Source: Actinomadura sp. BRA 177
GTDB lineage: Bacteria; Actinomycetota; Actinomycetes; Streptosporangiales; Streptosporangiaceae
Length of the DNA stretch: 48,166 nt
Reading direction: 5' to 3'
Assembly: GCF_013372625.1 (NCBI RefSeq)
Contig: NZ_JABXFD010000386.1
Location: 1 to 48,166 of the forward strand
This document shows positions 37,373 to 45,043 of this stretch, one piece after another. The notes under the pieces are model-generated. The model was not told where the DNA came from, did not search any database, and worked only from the letters and a program-made list of their open reading frames with translations. Position 1 is the first letter of the stretch. Every line of letters starts with the position of its first letter. The translations under genes and the position numbers were made by a program.

Positions 37373-38152
37373 GTGTCCGGCCCCTCCGCAAACCTGGAAC
37401 TACGAGAGGTGACCGTCCGATTCGCCGGGCTGGTCGCACTGGACGGCGTGTCGCTCTCCGCGCCGAAAGGCCGGGTCACCGGCGTGATCGGCCCGAACGG
37501 CGCCGGCAAGACCACCCTGTTCAACGTGGTGTGCGGGTTCGTCCGGCCGGAGTCGGGCGAGGTGCGCTGGCGCGGGAAGGTGCTTGGCCGGCATCGGCCG
37601 CATGATCTGACCCGGCTCGGCATCGCCCGGACGTTGCAGGGGCTCGGGCTCTTCCCCGGGCTGACCGTCCTGGAGAACGTGATGGTCGGGGCCGACCGGC
37701 GGGCCAGGGCCGGGTTCTGGTCCGGGCTGCTCGCGCTGCCGCGCGCCGACCGGGACGAGGCCGCGCTGCGGGAGCGGGCGATGGCGCGGCTGGCGGAGCT
37801 GGGCGTCGAGGGGGAGGCGGGGCGGCTGCCCGGCCAGCTGCCCTACGGCGTGCAGAAGCGGGTCGCGCTGGCGCGGGCGCTGGTCGCCGAGCCCGAGCTG
37901 CTGCTGCTGGACGAGCCGGCCGCCGGGTTGTCGGCCGCGGAGATGGACGAGCTCGCCGAGCTGATCCGCGGCCTGCGCGGCGGGCCGGCGGTCGTCCTCG
38001 TCGAGCACCACATGGACCTCGTGATGAACGTCTGCGACCAGGTCGTCGTGCTGGACTTCGGCAAGGTCATCGCCGGCGGCGCGCCCGCGGACGTCCGCGA
38101 CGATCCGGCCGTCCTCGACGCCTACCTGGGCGAGGAGGTCGCCGGTGCTTGA
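37373..38152 (+). CDS. livG: branched-chain-type ABC transporter ATPase (LivG-like)
   Basis: A 259-residue ABC ATPase of the HAAT family. Walker A GPNGAGKTT, Walker B ELLLLDEPAAGLS, switch His in VLVEHHMDLVMNV. The signature LSGGQ is degenerate (LPYGVQKRVALARAL), as is usual for LivG. The GTG start at 37373 follows GAGGTGAGG. It energises uptake with LivF, LivH, LivM and the lipoprotein at the end of the operon. HAAT transporters move branched amino acids, but many actinobacterial ones carry other carboxylates, which fits the neighbouring CoA ligase. Confidence 0.92.
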   Translation: MSGPSANLELREVTVRFAGLVALDGVSLSAPKGRVTGVIGPNGAGKTTLFNVVCGFVRPESGEVRWRGKVLGRHRPHDLTRLGIARTLQGLGLFPGLTVLENVMVGADRRARAGFWSGLLALPRADRDEAALRERAMARLAELGVEGEAGRLPGQLPYGVQKRVALARALVAEPELLLLDEPAAGLSAAEMDELAELIRGLRGGPAVVLVEHHMDLVMNVCDQVVVLDFGKVIAGGAPADVRDDPAVLDAYLGEEVAGA

Positions 38153-38852
38153 GGTGAAGGACCTCACGGTCCATTACGGGGCGGTCCGCGCGATCGGCGG
38201 CGTGGACCTGTCGGTGGACGAGGGCTCCCTGACCGCGGTGCTGGGCGCGAACGGCGCGGGGAAGACCACGCTGCTGCGCGCGATCTCCGGGCTGCTGCGG
38301 CCCCGGGCGGGACGCGTCGAGCTGGACGGCAAGGACCTCACCAGGCTGGCGGTCGAGGACATCGTCCGGCGCGGCGTCGCGCACGTCCCGCAGAGCGGCG
38401 GCGTCATCGTCGAGCTGACCGTCGAGGACAACCTGCGGCTCGGCGGCCTGTGGCGGCGCGACCGGGGCGCGCTCGCGCGGCGGGTCGGCGAGATGTACGA
38501 GCTGTTCCCGCCGCTCGCGGAACGCCGCGCGAAGACCGCCGCCACCCTGTCCGGCGGGGAGCGGCAGATGCTCGCGCTGGCGCGGGCGCTCACCGGCGCG
38601 CCCCGGCTGCTGCTGGTGGACGAGCCGTCCCTCGGCCTGGCGCCGCGCGTGGTCGCCCAGCTCATGGCCGTGCTGCGGCGGCTGTGCGACGAGGACGGCC
38701 GCACCGTGCTGCTCGTCGAGCAGAACGCCCGCAGCGCCCTGTCGGTCGCCGACCGCGCGGTCGTGCTCGACCTCGGCGCGGTCGTGGCGGCGGAGGCCGC
38801 CGCGACCATCGCCGCCGACGACCGCCTCCGCCACGCCTACCTGGGGTTCTGA
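38145..38852 (+). CDS. livF: branched-chain-type ABC transporter ATPase (LivF-like)
   Basis: A 235-residue second ATPase of the HAAT transporter: Walker A GANGAGKTT, signature LSGGERQMLALARAL, Walker B LLLVDEPSLGLAP, switch region LLVEQNA. The GTG start overlaps livG by 8 bases and has GAGGAGG upstream, which implies coupled translation. LivF-type ATPases end with a short helix DRLRHAYLGF, as here. It pairs with LivG below the membrane permeases. Confidence 0.92.
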   Translation: MLEVKDLTVHYGAVRAIGGVDLSVDEGSLTAVLGANGAGKTTLLRAISGLLRPRAGRVELDGKDLTRLAVEDIVRRGVAHVPQSGGVIVELTVEDNLRLGGLWRRDRGALARRVGEMYELFPPLAERRAKTAATLSGGERQMLALARALTGAPRLLLVDEPSLGLAPRVVAQLMAVLRRLCDEDGRTVLLVEQNARSALSVADRAVVLDLGAVVAAEAAATIAADDRLRHAYLGF

Positions 38853-39730
38853 TGGTGCGCTTCATCAATCTCACGCTCGCCGGCATCACCTCCGGCGTGG
38901 TGTTCGCGGCGGTCGCGCTCGCGCTGGTGCTGATCTGGCGGGCCACCCGCATCGTGAACTTCGCGCAGGGCGGGATGCTGATGTTCACGACGTTCCTCGC
39001 CTGGAGCGTCATCGACGCCGGCGGCTCCTACTGGCTCGCGCTCGGCGTCGCGCTGGCGTCCGGGCTGGTGCTCGGCGCCGTCATCGAGCGGGTGGTGGTC
39101 CGGCCGGTGGAGAACAAGCCGCCGCTGAACGCCGTGATCGTCACGCTCGGCCTGTACGTGCTGCTGCAGGCGGCCGCGGGCATGATCTGGGGCGACACGC
39201 CGCACTCCTACCCGCCCGCGTTCACGATCAAGGGCCTGTCGGTGGCCGGGACGCGGCTGCTGCTGTCCCCGTTCGACCTGTTCGTCATCGGCGCGGTCGC
39301 GGCCGTCATGGTGCTGCTGACGCTGCTGTTCGTCCGCACCGACCTCGGGCTGCGGCTGCGGGCGTCCGCGTTCGCCCCGGAGATCGCCCGGCTGCAGGGC
39401 GTCCGCGTCGGCCGGATGCTGACGCTTGGGTGGGCGCTCGCCGCGCTCGTCGGGTCGCTCGCCGGGGTGCTGATCGCGCCGTCGGTGTTCGTCGGGCCCG
39501 CCCAGTTCGACGTGATGCTCGTGTTCGGGTTCACCGCGGCGGTGATCGGCGGGCTGGACAGCCCGGCGGGCGCCGTCATCGGCGGGCTGCTGCTCGGCTG
39601 CGCGCTCAGCTACGTGTCCGGCTACGTCAGCTCGGACCTGGTCACGTTCGGGGCGCTCGCCGCGCTCATCACCATCCTGATGATCAGACCCAACGGCCTG
39701 TTCGCGGCGACCACGGGACGGAGGGTGTAG
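38852..39730 (+). CDS. livH: branched-chain-type ABC transporter permease (LivH-like)
   Basis: A 292-residue integral membrane protein with about eight hydrophobic helices. LivH marks are NLTLAGITSGVVFAAVALAL, RIVNFAQGGMLMF and GRMLTLGWALAALVGSLAG, the conserved ATPase-contact region, then VIGGLDSPAGAVIGG. ATG 38852 overlaps the livF stop (TGATG). It forms the membrane channel with LivM. Confidence 0.92.
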   Translation: MVRFINLTLAGITSGVVFAAVALALVLIWRATRIVNFAQGGMLMFTTFLAWSVIDAGGSYWLALGVALASGLVLGAVIERVVVRPVENKPPLNAVIVTLGLYVLLQAAAGMIWGDTPHSYPPAFTIKGLSVAGTRLLLSPFDLFVIGAVAAVMVLLTLLFVRTDLGLRLRASAFAPEIARLQGVRVGRMLTLGWALAALVGSLAGVLIAPSVFVGPAQFDVMLVFGFTAAVIGGLDSPAGAVIGGLLLGCALSYVSGYVSSDLVTFGALAALITILMIRPNGLFAATTGRRV

Positions 39731-39733
39731 AGG

Positions 39734-40918
39734 GTGGACACCGTTCTGAACGTCCTGCGCCGCTCCACGCTGACGCGGCACACCGCCGGGGCCCTGGTCG
39801 CGATCGTCGCGCTGTACTTCCTGACGACGGCGGTCGGCCCCTACCGGGACCTGCAGATCGCGCAGGTCGCCTACCTCACCTGCGCCGTCGCCGGCCTGAC
39901 CGTGCTGACCGGCCTCGGCGGGCAGATCTCGCTCGGGCACGGCGCGTTCATGGCCGTCGGCGCCTACACGGCCGCGCTCGTCATCGGGCACTGGGGCTGG
40001 CCGCTCGCCGCCGTCCTCGCCGCGGCGGCCGGCGTCACCGCGCTCGCGGGCGTGCTGGTCGGCGCGGTCGCCGCCCGGCTGCACGGCCCCTACCTCGCCG
40101 GCGCCACCCTCGCGTTCGCCGTCGGGCTGCCCGGCCTCGCCAACTACGAGCCGCTCACCGACCTGCTCGGCGGGCAGAACGGGCTGACGCTCGTCCCGCC
40201 GATCCCGCCCGAGTCGCTCGGCGCGACGTTCCCGCTGGAGCGCTGGCAGGCGTGGATCTCCTGCCTCGGCGCCGTCATCACGCTGTTCCTGCTCGCCAAC
40301 CTGACCCGCGGCCGGTTCGGCCGGACGCTGCGGGCCAGCCGCGACGACGAGATCGCCGCCGCGCTCAGCGGGGTCCGCGTCGCCCGGCTGCGGATCGCCG
40401 CGACCGTCGTGTCGGCGGCCTGCGCCGGACTCGGCGGCGGGCTGCTCGCCGTGGTCGCCACGCTCGCCGCGCCGGGCGCGTTCCCGCTCACCCCGTCCCT
40501 CCAGCTGATCGCCGCGATCATCATCGGCGGCCTCGGCAGCCTGGCCGGCGCCGTGTGGGGTTCGCTGATCCTGGTCTACGTGCCGACGTGGGCGTCCGAC
40601 CTGTCGTCCTCGTCCGGCCTGTCGCACAACATCGCCTCCAACCTGCCCCTCGCCATCTACGGCCTCGTCCTCATCGTGGTGACGCTGGCCTTCCCGCGCG
40701 GCCTCCAGGGCGGGCTGCGCGGCATCGGCGGCGCCGTCCGGCGCCGCGCGCGCACGAGGCGCGACCGGGCTCCCGGGCCGCGCGGTTCCGCATCGACAGC
40801 CACATCGGGGCCCACTACCACGCACCCAGGAGGAGCAGATGAAGCGATTGCGGACCAGGGCGCTCGCCCTGATGACCGCGGCGACGCTGGCGGCCGCGGC
40901 GAGCGGCTGCGGAGGTGA
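39734..40918 (+). CDS. livM: branched-chain-type ABC transporter permease (LivM-like) with odd C-terminal tail
   Basis: A membrane permease with LivM motifs TVLTGLGGQISLGHGAFMAVG and GRTLRASRDDEIAAALSGV, then IIGGLGSLAGAVWGSLIL. Start GTG 39734, three bases after the livH stop. The core ends about residue 340 at the last helix (YGLVLIVVTLAFPRGLQGG). The frame then runs on for ~50 Arg/Gly/Pro-rich residues and overlaps the next gene by 80 bases, including that gene's binding site. The tail is probably not functional and could result from a small indel near 40740-40800 that removed the original stop. Confidence 0.85.
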   Translation: MDTVLNVLRRSTLTRHTAGALVAIVALYFLTTAVGPYRDLQIAQVAYLTCAVAGLTVLTGLGGQISLGHGAFMAVGAYTAALVIGHWGWPLAAVLAAAAGVTALAGVLVGAVAARLHGPYLAGATLAFAVGLPGLANYEPLTDLLGGQNGLTLVPPIPPESLGATFPLERWQAWISCLGAVITLFLLANLTRGRFGRTLRASRDDEIAAALSGVRVARLRIAATVVSAACAGLGGGLLAVVATLAAPGAFPLTPSLQLIAAIIIGGLGSLAGAVWGSLILVYVPTWASDLSSSSGLSHNIASNLPLAIYGLVLIVVTLAFPRGLQGGLRGIGGAVRRRARTRRDRAPGPRGSASTATSGPTTTHPGGADEAIADQGARPDDRGDAGGRGERLRR

Positions 40919-42152
40919 CGGCGGGGACGGCGGCGACTCGGGCGCGCCCGGCGTCACCGCCACCACCGTCACCATCGGCAGCCACCAGCCGCTGACCGGC
41001 CCGGCGGCGCCCGGCTACAGCGCCAACTCCGCCGCGTCCAAGGCGTTCTTCGACTACGTCAACGCCAACGGCGGCATCCACGGCCGCAAGATCATCTACA
41101 AGTACGTGGACGACGCCTACAACCCGACGCAGACCGTCAGCGTCGTGCAGAAGCTCGTCCTCCAGGACAAGGTCTTCGCGATCTTCAACGGGCTGGGCAC
41201 GCCCACGCACTCCAAGGTCGTCGACTACCTGAACGCCCAGCGCGTCCCCGACCTGTTCGTCGCGTCCGGCTGCGGCTGCTGGGACCAGCCCGAGAAGCAC
41301 CCGCAGACGTTCGGCTGGCAGGTCGACTACATCCGCGAGGGCAAGATCCTCGGCGACTACATCGAGAAGAACTTCGCCGGCAAGAAGGTCGCCTACTTCT
41401 ACCAGAACGACGACTTCGGGCAGGACGGGGTGAAGGGCCTCGACAAGTACGTTCCGAAGGGCGACGTCGTGTCGCGGCAGTCCTACCAGCCGGGCAGCAC
41501 CGACATCGGCGCGCAGGCCCAGGCGATCGCCCAGTCCAAGGCCGACGTCGTCGTGCTGTTCAGCATCCCCACCTACACCGCGCTGTTCCGGCTCGCCGCG
41601 CTCAAGCTGAACTACAAGCCGACGTTCGTCGTCAGCAACGTCGGGTCCGACCCGATCACGCTCACCGGGCTGCTGGAGAGCTTCGCCAAGAAGGGCGGCA
41701 ACGAGGTCAAGGGCAACCCGCTCATCCAGGGCATGATCACCGACGGGTACCTGGCGGCGCCCGGCGACGCGTCCAACAGCTGGACGCAGCTGTTCAAGAA
41801 GGTCCACGACCAGTACATCCCGGACCTGCCGTTCAACGGCAACATCGTCTACGGGATGTCGGTCGCCTACACCTTCGTCCAGGCGCTGCAGGCGGCCGGG
41901 AAGGACCCGACCCGCAAGGGCCTCGTCGAGGCGCTGGAGAAGTCGCACTTCACCGGGCCGGGCGTCGTCCCGTTCGCGTACAGCGCGGACTCGCACGCCG
42001 GGTACACCGGGGCGGTGATCGGCAAGATCCAGGGCGAGAACGTCGTGCCCGAGGGGCAGCCGATGACGACCGACGACGGTGACGGCCCGATCCAGCCCTA
42101 CACCACCCCGCAACCGCAGGCGCCCGCCAACGGCATCCCCTCGGCCGGCTGA
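40839..42152 (+). CDS. livK: branched-chain-type ABC transporter substrate-binding lipoprotein (LivK-like)
   Basis: A 437-residue extracellular binding protein. The signal peptide ends in a lipobox with Cys24 (AAASGCGG), followed by a Gly/Asp-rich linker. The mature part has TIGSHQPLTGPAAPGYS, NANGGIHGRKI, VFAIFNGLGTPTHSKVVDYL, KVAYFYQNDDFGQDGVKG and ADVVVLFSIPTY, all typical of the Peripla_BP_6 family. ATG 40839 has a strong AGGAGGAGC upstream. A CGCW motif after VPDLFVASG may shape the ligand pocket. The protein sets the specificity of the transporter; the ligand is probably the acid handled by the CoA ligase. Confidence 0.92.
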   Translation: MKRLRTRALALMTAATLAAAASGCGGDGGDGGDSGAPGVTATTVTIGSHQPLTGPAAPGYSANSAASKAFFDYVNANGGIHGRKIIYKYVDDAYNPTQTVSVVQKLVLQDKVFAIFNGLGTPTHSKVVDYLNAQRVPDLFVASGCGCWDQPEKHPQTFGWQVDYIREGKILGDYIEKNFAGKKVAYFYQNDDFGQDGVKGLDKYVPKGDVVSRQSYQPGSTDIGAQAQAIAQSKADVVVLFSIPTYTALFRLAALKLNYKPTFVVSNVGSDPITLTGLLESFAKKGGNEVKGNPLIQGMITDGYLAAPGDASNSWTQLFKKVHDQYIPDLPFNGNIVYGMSVAYTFVQALQAAGKDPTRKGLVEALEKSHFTGPGVVPFAYSADSHAGYTGAVIGKIQGENVVPEGQPMTTDDGDGPIQPYTTPQPQAPANGIPSAG

Positions 42153-42162
42153 CGGGGACCGC

Positions 42163-42205
42163 GCCGCCGTCTCGCGTGACCGCCCCCGTGGCGCGGGACG
42201 GCGGC
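42163..42205. terminator. hairpin after livK
   Basis: A 14-bp stem with one G-T pair (42163-42176 with 42192-42205) between the convergent livK and DeoR-type genes. Confidence 0.65.
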
Positions 42206-42209
42206 CCCT

Positions 42210-42248
42210 CCCGCTGCTCAGGCCCGCTGCTCAGGCCCGCCGCTCAGG
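42210..42248. repeat. three tandem copies of a 13-bp unit at the 3' end of the DeoR gene
   Basis: CCCGCTGCTCAGG at 42210-42222 and 42223-42235, with a one-mismatch copy CCCGCCGCTCAGG at 42236-42248. The third copy contains the stop codon of the DeoR-type gene (42244-42246). Confidence 0.8.
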
Positions 42249-43005
42249 CCCGGACGACCTCCGGGCCGGCGGCGGCGAGGTCCGCGGCGAGGTCGGTGTC
42301 CAGCCCGGTGTCGGTGATCAGCACGTCGATGTCGGACAGCCCGCCGAACCGCACCAGGTGGTCGTGCCCGATCTTGGTGCGGTCGGTGAGCAGCACCCGC
42401 CGCCGGGACGAGGCGATCATGGCCCGCTTCACCGCCGCCTCCGCCTGGTCGGACGTGGTCAGCCCGCGCTCGACCGAGCAGCCGTTGGTGGCCATGAACG
42501 CCACGTCCACCCACAGGTCGGCGAGCGGGCGCAGCACCCAGTCGTCCACCGTGGCGAGCGTCCGGCCGCGCACCCGGCCGCCCAGGATGATCACGGTCAG
42601 GTTGGCGCGGGTGGCGAGCACCGACGCGTGCGGCGGCGAGTTCACGATCACGGTCAGCTCGCGGTCGGTGGGCAGCAGCTGGACGAACCGGGCCATCGTG
42701 GTGCCCGCGTCCACGATGATCGACCCGTCGGCGGGCAGCTCCTCCAGCGCGGCCTTGGCGATGCGCTGCTTCTCCTCGGTCATCACCGCGTCCCGCGCGG
42801 CCAGCTCCGGCTCGAACCCGAGCCGCTCGACCGGCATCGCGCCGCCGTGCACCCGCCGGACCGTCCCGGCCCGCTCCAGGACGGTCAGGTCCCGGCGGAT
42901 CGTCTCGGTCGTGACCGAGAACTCCTCGGCCAGCGCGACCACGTCCACCCGGCCCTTCGAGCGCGCCAGCGCAAGGATCGCCTGCTGTCGTTCCTCGGCG
43001 TACAT
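42244..43005 (-). CDS. DeoR/GlpR-family sugar regulator
   Basis: A 253-residue DeoR-type repressor. HTH: MYAEERQQAILALARSKGR then VDVVALAEEFSVTTETIRRDL, followed by the family line LERAGTVRRVHGGAM. The sensor domain has IIVDAGTTMARFV and VDVAFMATNGCSVERGLTTSD, which resembles a sugar-phosphate-binding fold. It is the last gene of the mannitol-type PTS operon, 21 bp after the ptsI remnant, and probably regulates that operon in response to a phosphorylated polyol or fructose. The final residues overlap a tandem repeat. Confidence 0.9.
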   Translation of the reverse strand: MYAEERQQAILALARSKGRVDVVALAEEFSVTTETIRRDLTVLERAGTVRRVHGGAMPVERLGFEPELAARDAVMTEEKQRIAKAALEELPADGSIIVDAGTTMARFVQLLPTDRELTVIVNSPPHASVLATRANLTVIILGGRVRGRTLATVDDWVLRPLADLWVDVAFMATNGCSVERGLTTSDQAEAAVKRAMIASSRRRVLLTDRTKIGHDHLVRFGGLSDIDVLITDTGLDTDLAADLAAAGPEVVRA

Positions 43006-43026
43006 GACCGTCCCACCCGTCCCGCG

Positions 43027-43400
43027 TCAGCTCAGTCCGCGTTCATTGTGGCGGTTCCGGGCGGTCTCCCGCGCCTCCGCCGGATCATCGGCGGCGAGGA
43101 CGCGCTCGGCCAGCTCCGCGCACTCGGCGAACGTGCACCGCAGCAGGGCGGCGCGGACCGCCGGCAGCGCGCGCGGCGACATCGACAGCCGGGTCACGCC
43201 GAGCCCGGCCAGGACGGGCGCCAGCAGCGGGTCGGCGGCGGCCTCGCCGCACACCCCGACCGACTTGCCCGCCGCGCCGCCCGCCTCCGCGCAGCGCGCG
43301 ACCAGGTCGAGCACGGCCGGCTGCCACGGGTCGAGCAGCTCGGGCAGGCCGCTGTGCTGCCGACCCACCACAAGGGTGTTCTTGGCGAGGTCGTTCGTGT
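43027..43400 (-). pseudogene. ptsI: C-terminal remnant of PTS enzyme I
   Basis: About 120 residues from the end of phosphoenolpyruvate-protein phosphotransferase: TNDLAKNTLVVGRQHSGLPE, LLDPWQPAVLDLV, GKSVGVCGEAAADPLLAPVL, GVTRLSMSPRALPAVRAAL. The preceding ~440 residues, including the phosphorylated His and the PEP-binding domain, are missing. The sequence breaks at about 43400 against a TnpB element, and nothing of the N-terminus remains between that element and ptsH. This copy cannot start the phosphorelay. Confidence 0.85.
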
Positions 43401-43458
43401 CGCTACTGTGGGTCCGGTCCCACCCACAGTGGGCAATGTAATGATACGGTAACGGACT

Positions 43459-44619
43459 GTGAAACTGGTGGTGCAGGTGAAGCTGCTGCCGACGCCCGAG
43501 CAGGCGGCGGCGCTGGCCGACACCCTCCACCGGGTCAACGCAGCCGCCAACCAGGTTTCCGCCGTGGCTTTCGAGCAGTTCGGGCTCCGGGGCCGCGAAA
43601 CACCGCTGCGCCGATTGTGCTACGGCGACCTCAAGGCTGGTGGGCTGGGAGCGCAGGCCACCCAGCACGTGATCAAGCGGGTTGTGGATGCCTACAGCAC
43701 TTTGCGCGGCAACATCCGGGCCGGTCGTCTTGGTGGCCCGGCATCTCGGCGCCGACGTAAGGCTGAGTCCAAAGCCGTCGTCTTCCGTCCCGACGCCGCG
43801 CATGCCTTTGACGATCGCAATCTTTCGTGGCAGCTGGACGCGGGCACGGTCAGCATCTGGACCACGGCCGGGCGGTGCAAGAACCTGCGGTTCGTCTGCT
43901 CGCCCGAGCAGGCCAAGACACTGGCCGCCCACCGGAAGGGCGAATCCGACCTGGCCTACCGGGACGGGAAATGGTTCCTGATCGCCACCTGCGACATCCC
44001 CGAACCCCTGGTGCGTGAGCCCGCCGACTGGGTCGGCGTGGACCGCGGCATCGTCAACCTGGCCACCACCAGCGACGGCGACAACCACCAGGGCCGCCGC
44101 CTGGACCGGTACCGGCGGTGGCAGGCACACAAAAGGGCGGAGATACAGGCCGAGCGGACCCGGTCGGCGGCCAGGCTGCTGAAGAAGCGGGCCCGCCGTG
44201 AGGCGCGGCACGCCCGGCACGTCAACCACAAGATTTCCAAGCAGGTCGTCGCCGTCGCGGCACGCACCGGACGCGGCATCGCACTCGAAGAGTTGAGTGG
44301 GATCCGCGGACGGGTCACGGTTCCTCGCGACCAGCGGGCACGCCTGTCGTCCTGGCCGTTCCACCAGCTGGGCGAGTTCATCGCCTACAAGGCCCGCCGC
44401 CAAGGGGTGCCGTTCATCGAGGTGGATCCGGCCTACACCTCGCAGCGCTGCCCGCGCTGCGGCCACACCGAGCGGGCCAACCGGCCCGCCCGGGACCATT
44501 TCTGCTGTCGCCGGTGCGGTCTCGCTGGACCCGCCGACGTCGTCGCCGGGGTCAACGTGCGCGACCGCGCACGCTCGGCGTGGGTATTCGTCAACATGCC
44601 CCAACCCGCCCCCGCCTAG
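43459..44619 (+). CDS. tnpB: TnpB-family protein (IS607/IS1341-like), divergent catalytic C-terminus
   Basis: 386 residues. It starts MKLVVQVKLLPTPEQAAAL. RuvC first Asp is in WVGVDRGIVNLATTSDG, Glu in GIALEELSGIRGR. The zinc ribbon CPRCGHTERANR...CCRRCG is intact. The last acidic motif reads GPADVVAGVNVRDRA, where most relatives have DxNAAxNI, so Asp is kept but the surrounding Asn/Ala pattern is changed. It is only distantly similar to the first TnpB in the window, so the two elements arrived separately. Probably RNA-guided; activity uncertain. Confidence 0.85.
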   Translation: MKLVVQVKLLPTPEQAAALADTLHRVNAAANQVSAVAFEQFGLRGRETPLRRLCYGDLKAGGLGAQATQHVIKRVVDAYSTLRGNIRAGRLGGPASRRRRKAESKAVVFRPDAAHAFDDRNLSWQLDAGTVSIWTTAGRCKNLRFVCSPEQAKTLAAHRKGESDLAYRDGKWFLIATCDIPEPLVREPADWVGVDRGIVNLATTSDGDNHQGRRLDRYRRWQAHKRAEIQAERTRSAARLLKKRARREARHARHVNHKISKQVVAVAARTGRGIALEELSGIRGRVTVPRDQRARLSSWPFHQLGEFIAYKARRQGVPFIEVDPAYTSQRCPRCGHTERANRPARDHFCCRRCGLAGPADVVAGVNVRDRARSAWVFVNMPQPAPA

Positions 44620-44730
44620 CAGCGGGCGGGTGGATGCGACCCGTGACCGCCCCTCCGTAACGGGCAGTCGGGAGCGCGAACAACGCCCATGAGGACCCAG
44701 CAGACAAGCCGGGTCCTTAGGGTTGAGTAG
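44620..44730 (+). ncRNA. candidate omega RNA / right end of TnpB element 2
   Basis: About 110 nt downstream of the tnpB stop with the terminal hairpin 44692-44717. If transcribed as in known TnpB systems, its guide would copy the flank from about 44731 on, which is the 3' end of ptsH. Confidence 0.35.
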
Positions 44731-45016
44731 TTGACGCATGGTCGGGCTCCTCGGCGTCCAGGTCGCGGGAGAGCAGGTCGGCCAGCTCGTCCAGGACCTC
44801 GGCGGCGCCGTCCCCGTCGGCGGACAGCGTCACCTCCGTCCCCTGCGCGGCGCCGAGCGACAGCACCCCGAGGATGCTGTTCGCCGGGACGGGGGCGCGG
44901 TCCCCGACCCGGATGGACACCGGGACGGGCTGCTGCGCGGCGATGTGCACGAAGATCTTCGCGGGCCGGGCGTGCAGGCCCTGCGCCGAGCCGATGATGA
45001 CGCTGCGTTCGGGCAC
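44717..45016 (-). CDS. ptsH: phosphocarrier protein HPr
   Basis: A 99-residue HPr. GLHARPAKIFV carries the phosphorylated His (about residue 15), and NSILGVLSLGA contains the Ser46-equivalent regulatory site. The usual length is 85-90; the extra tail reads EEPDHASTTQP, and its last codons and stop lie in what I take to be the right end of the neighbouring IS. HPr should pass phosphate from enzyme I to EIIA. The local enzyme I gene is broken, so HPr needs another enzyme I in the genome. It lies 27 bp after the dehydrogenase gene in the same operon. Confidence 0.92.
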   Translation of the reverse strand: MPERSVIIGSAQGLHARPAKIFVHIAAQQPVPVSIRVGDRAPVPANSILGVLSLGAAQGTEVTLSADGDGAAEVLDELADLLSRDLDAEEPDHASTTQP

Positions 45017-45043
45017 GGCTGCCTCCTTCGGGGTGGGACGGGG

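Larger units (their letters stand above)
43401..44730 (+). mobile_element. TnpB-only IS element 2, inserted in the ptsH-ptsI junction
   Basis: Left end near 43400, with a TGTGGGT/ACCCACA hairpin in the leader (about 43407-43430). The right end is near 44730, with a 7-bp hairpin AGGACCC/GGGTCCT (44692-44717). It carries one tnpB of a different subfamily from element 1. Ends are estimated from where flanking gene homology stops. Confidence 0.65.
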
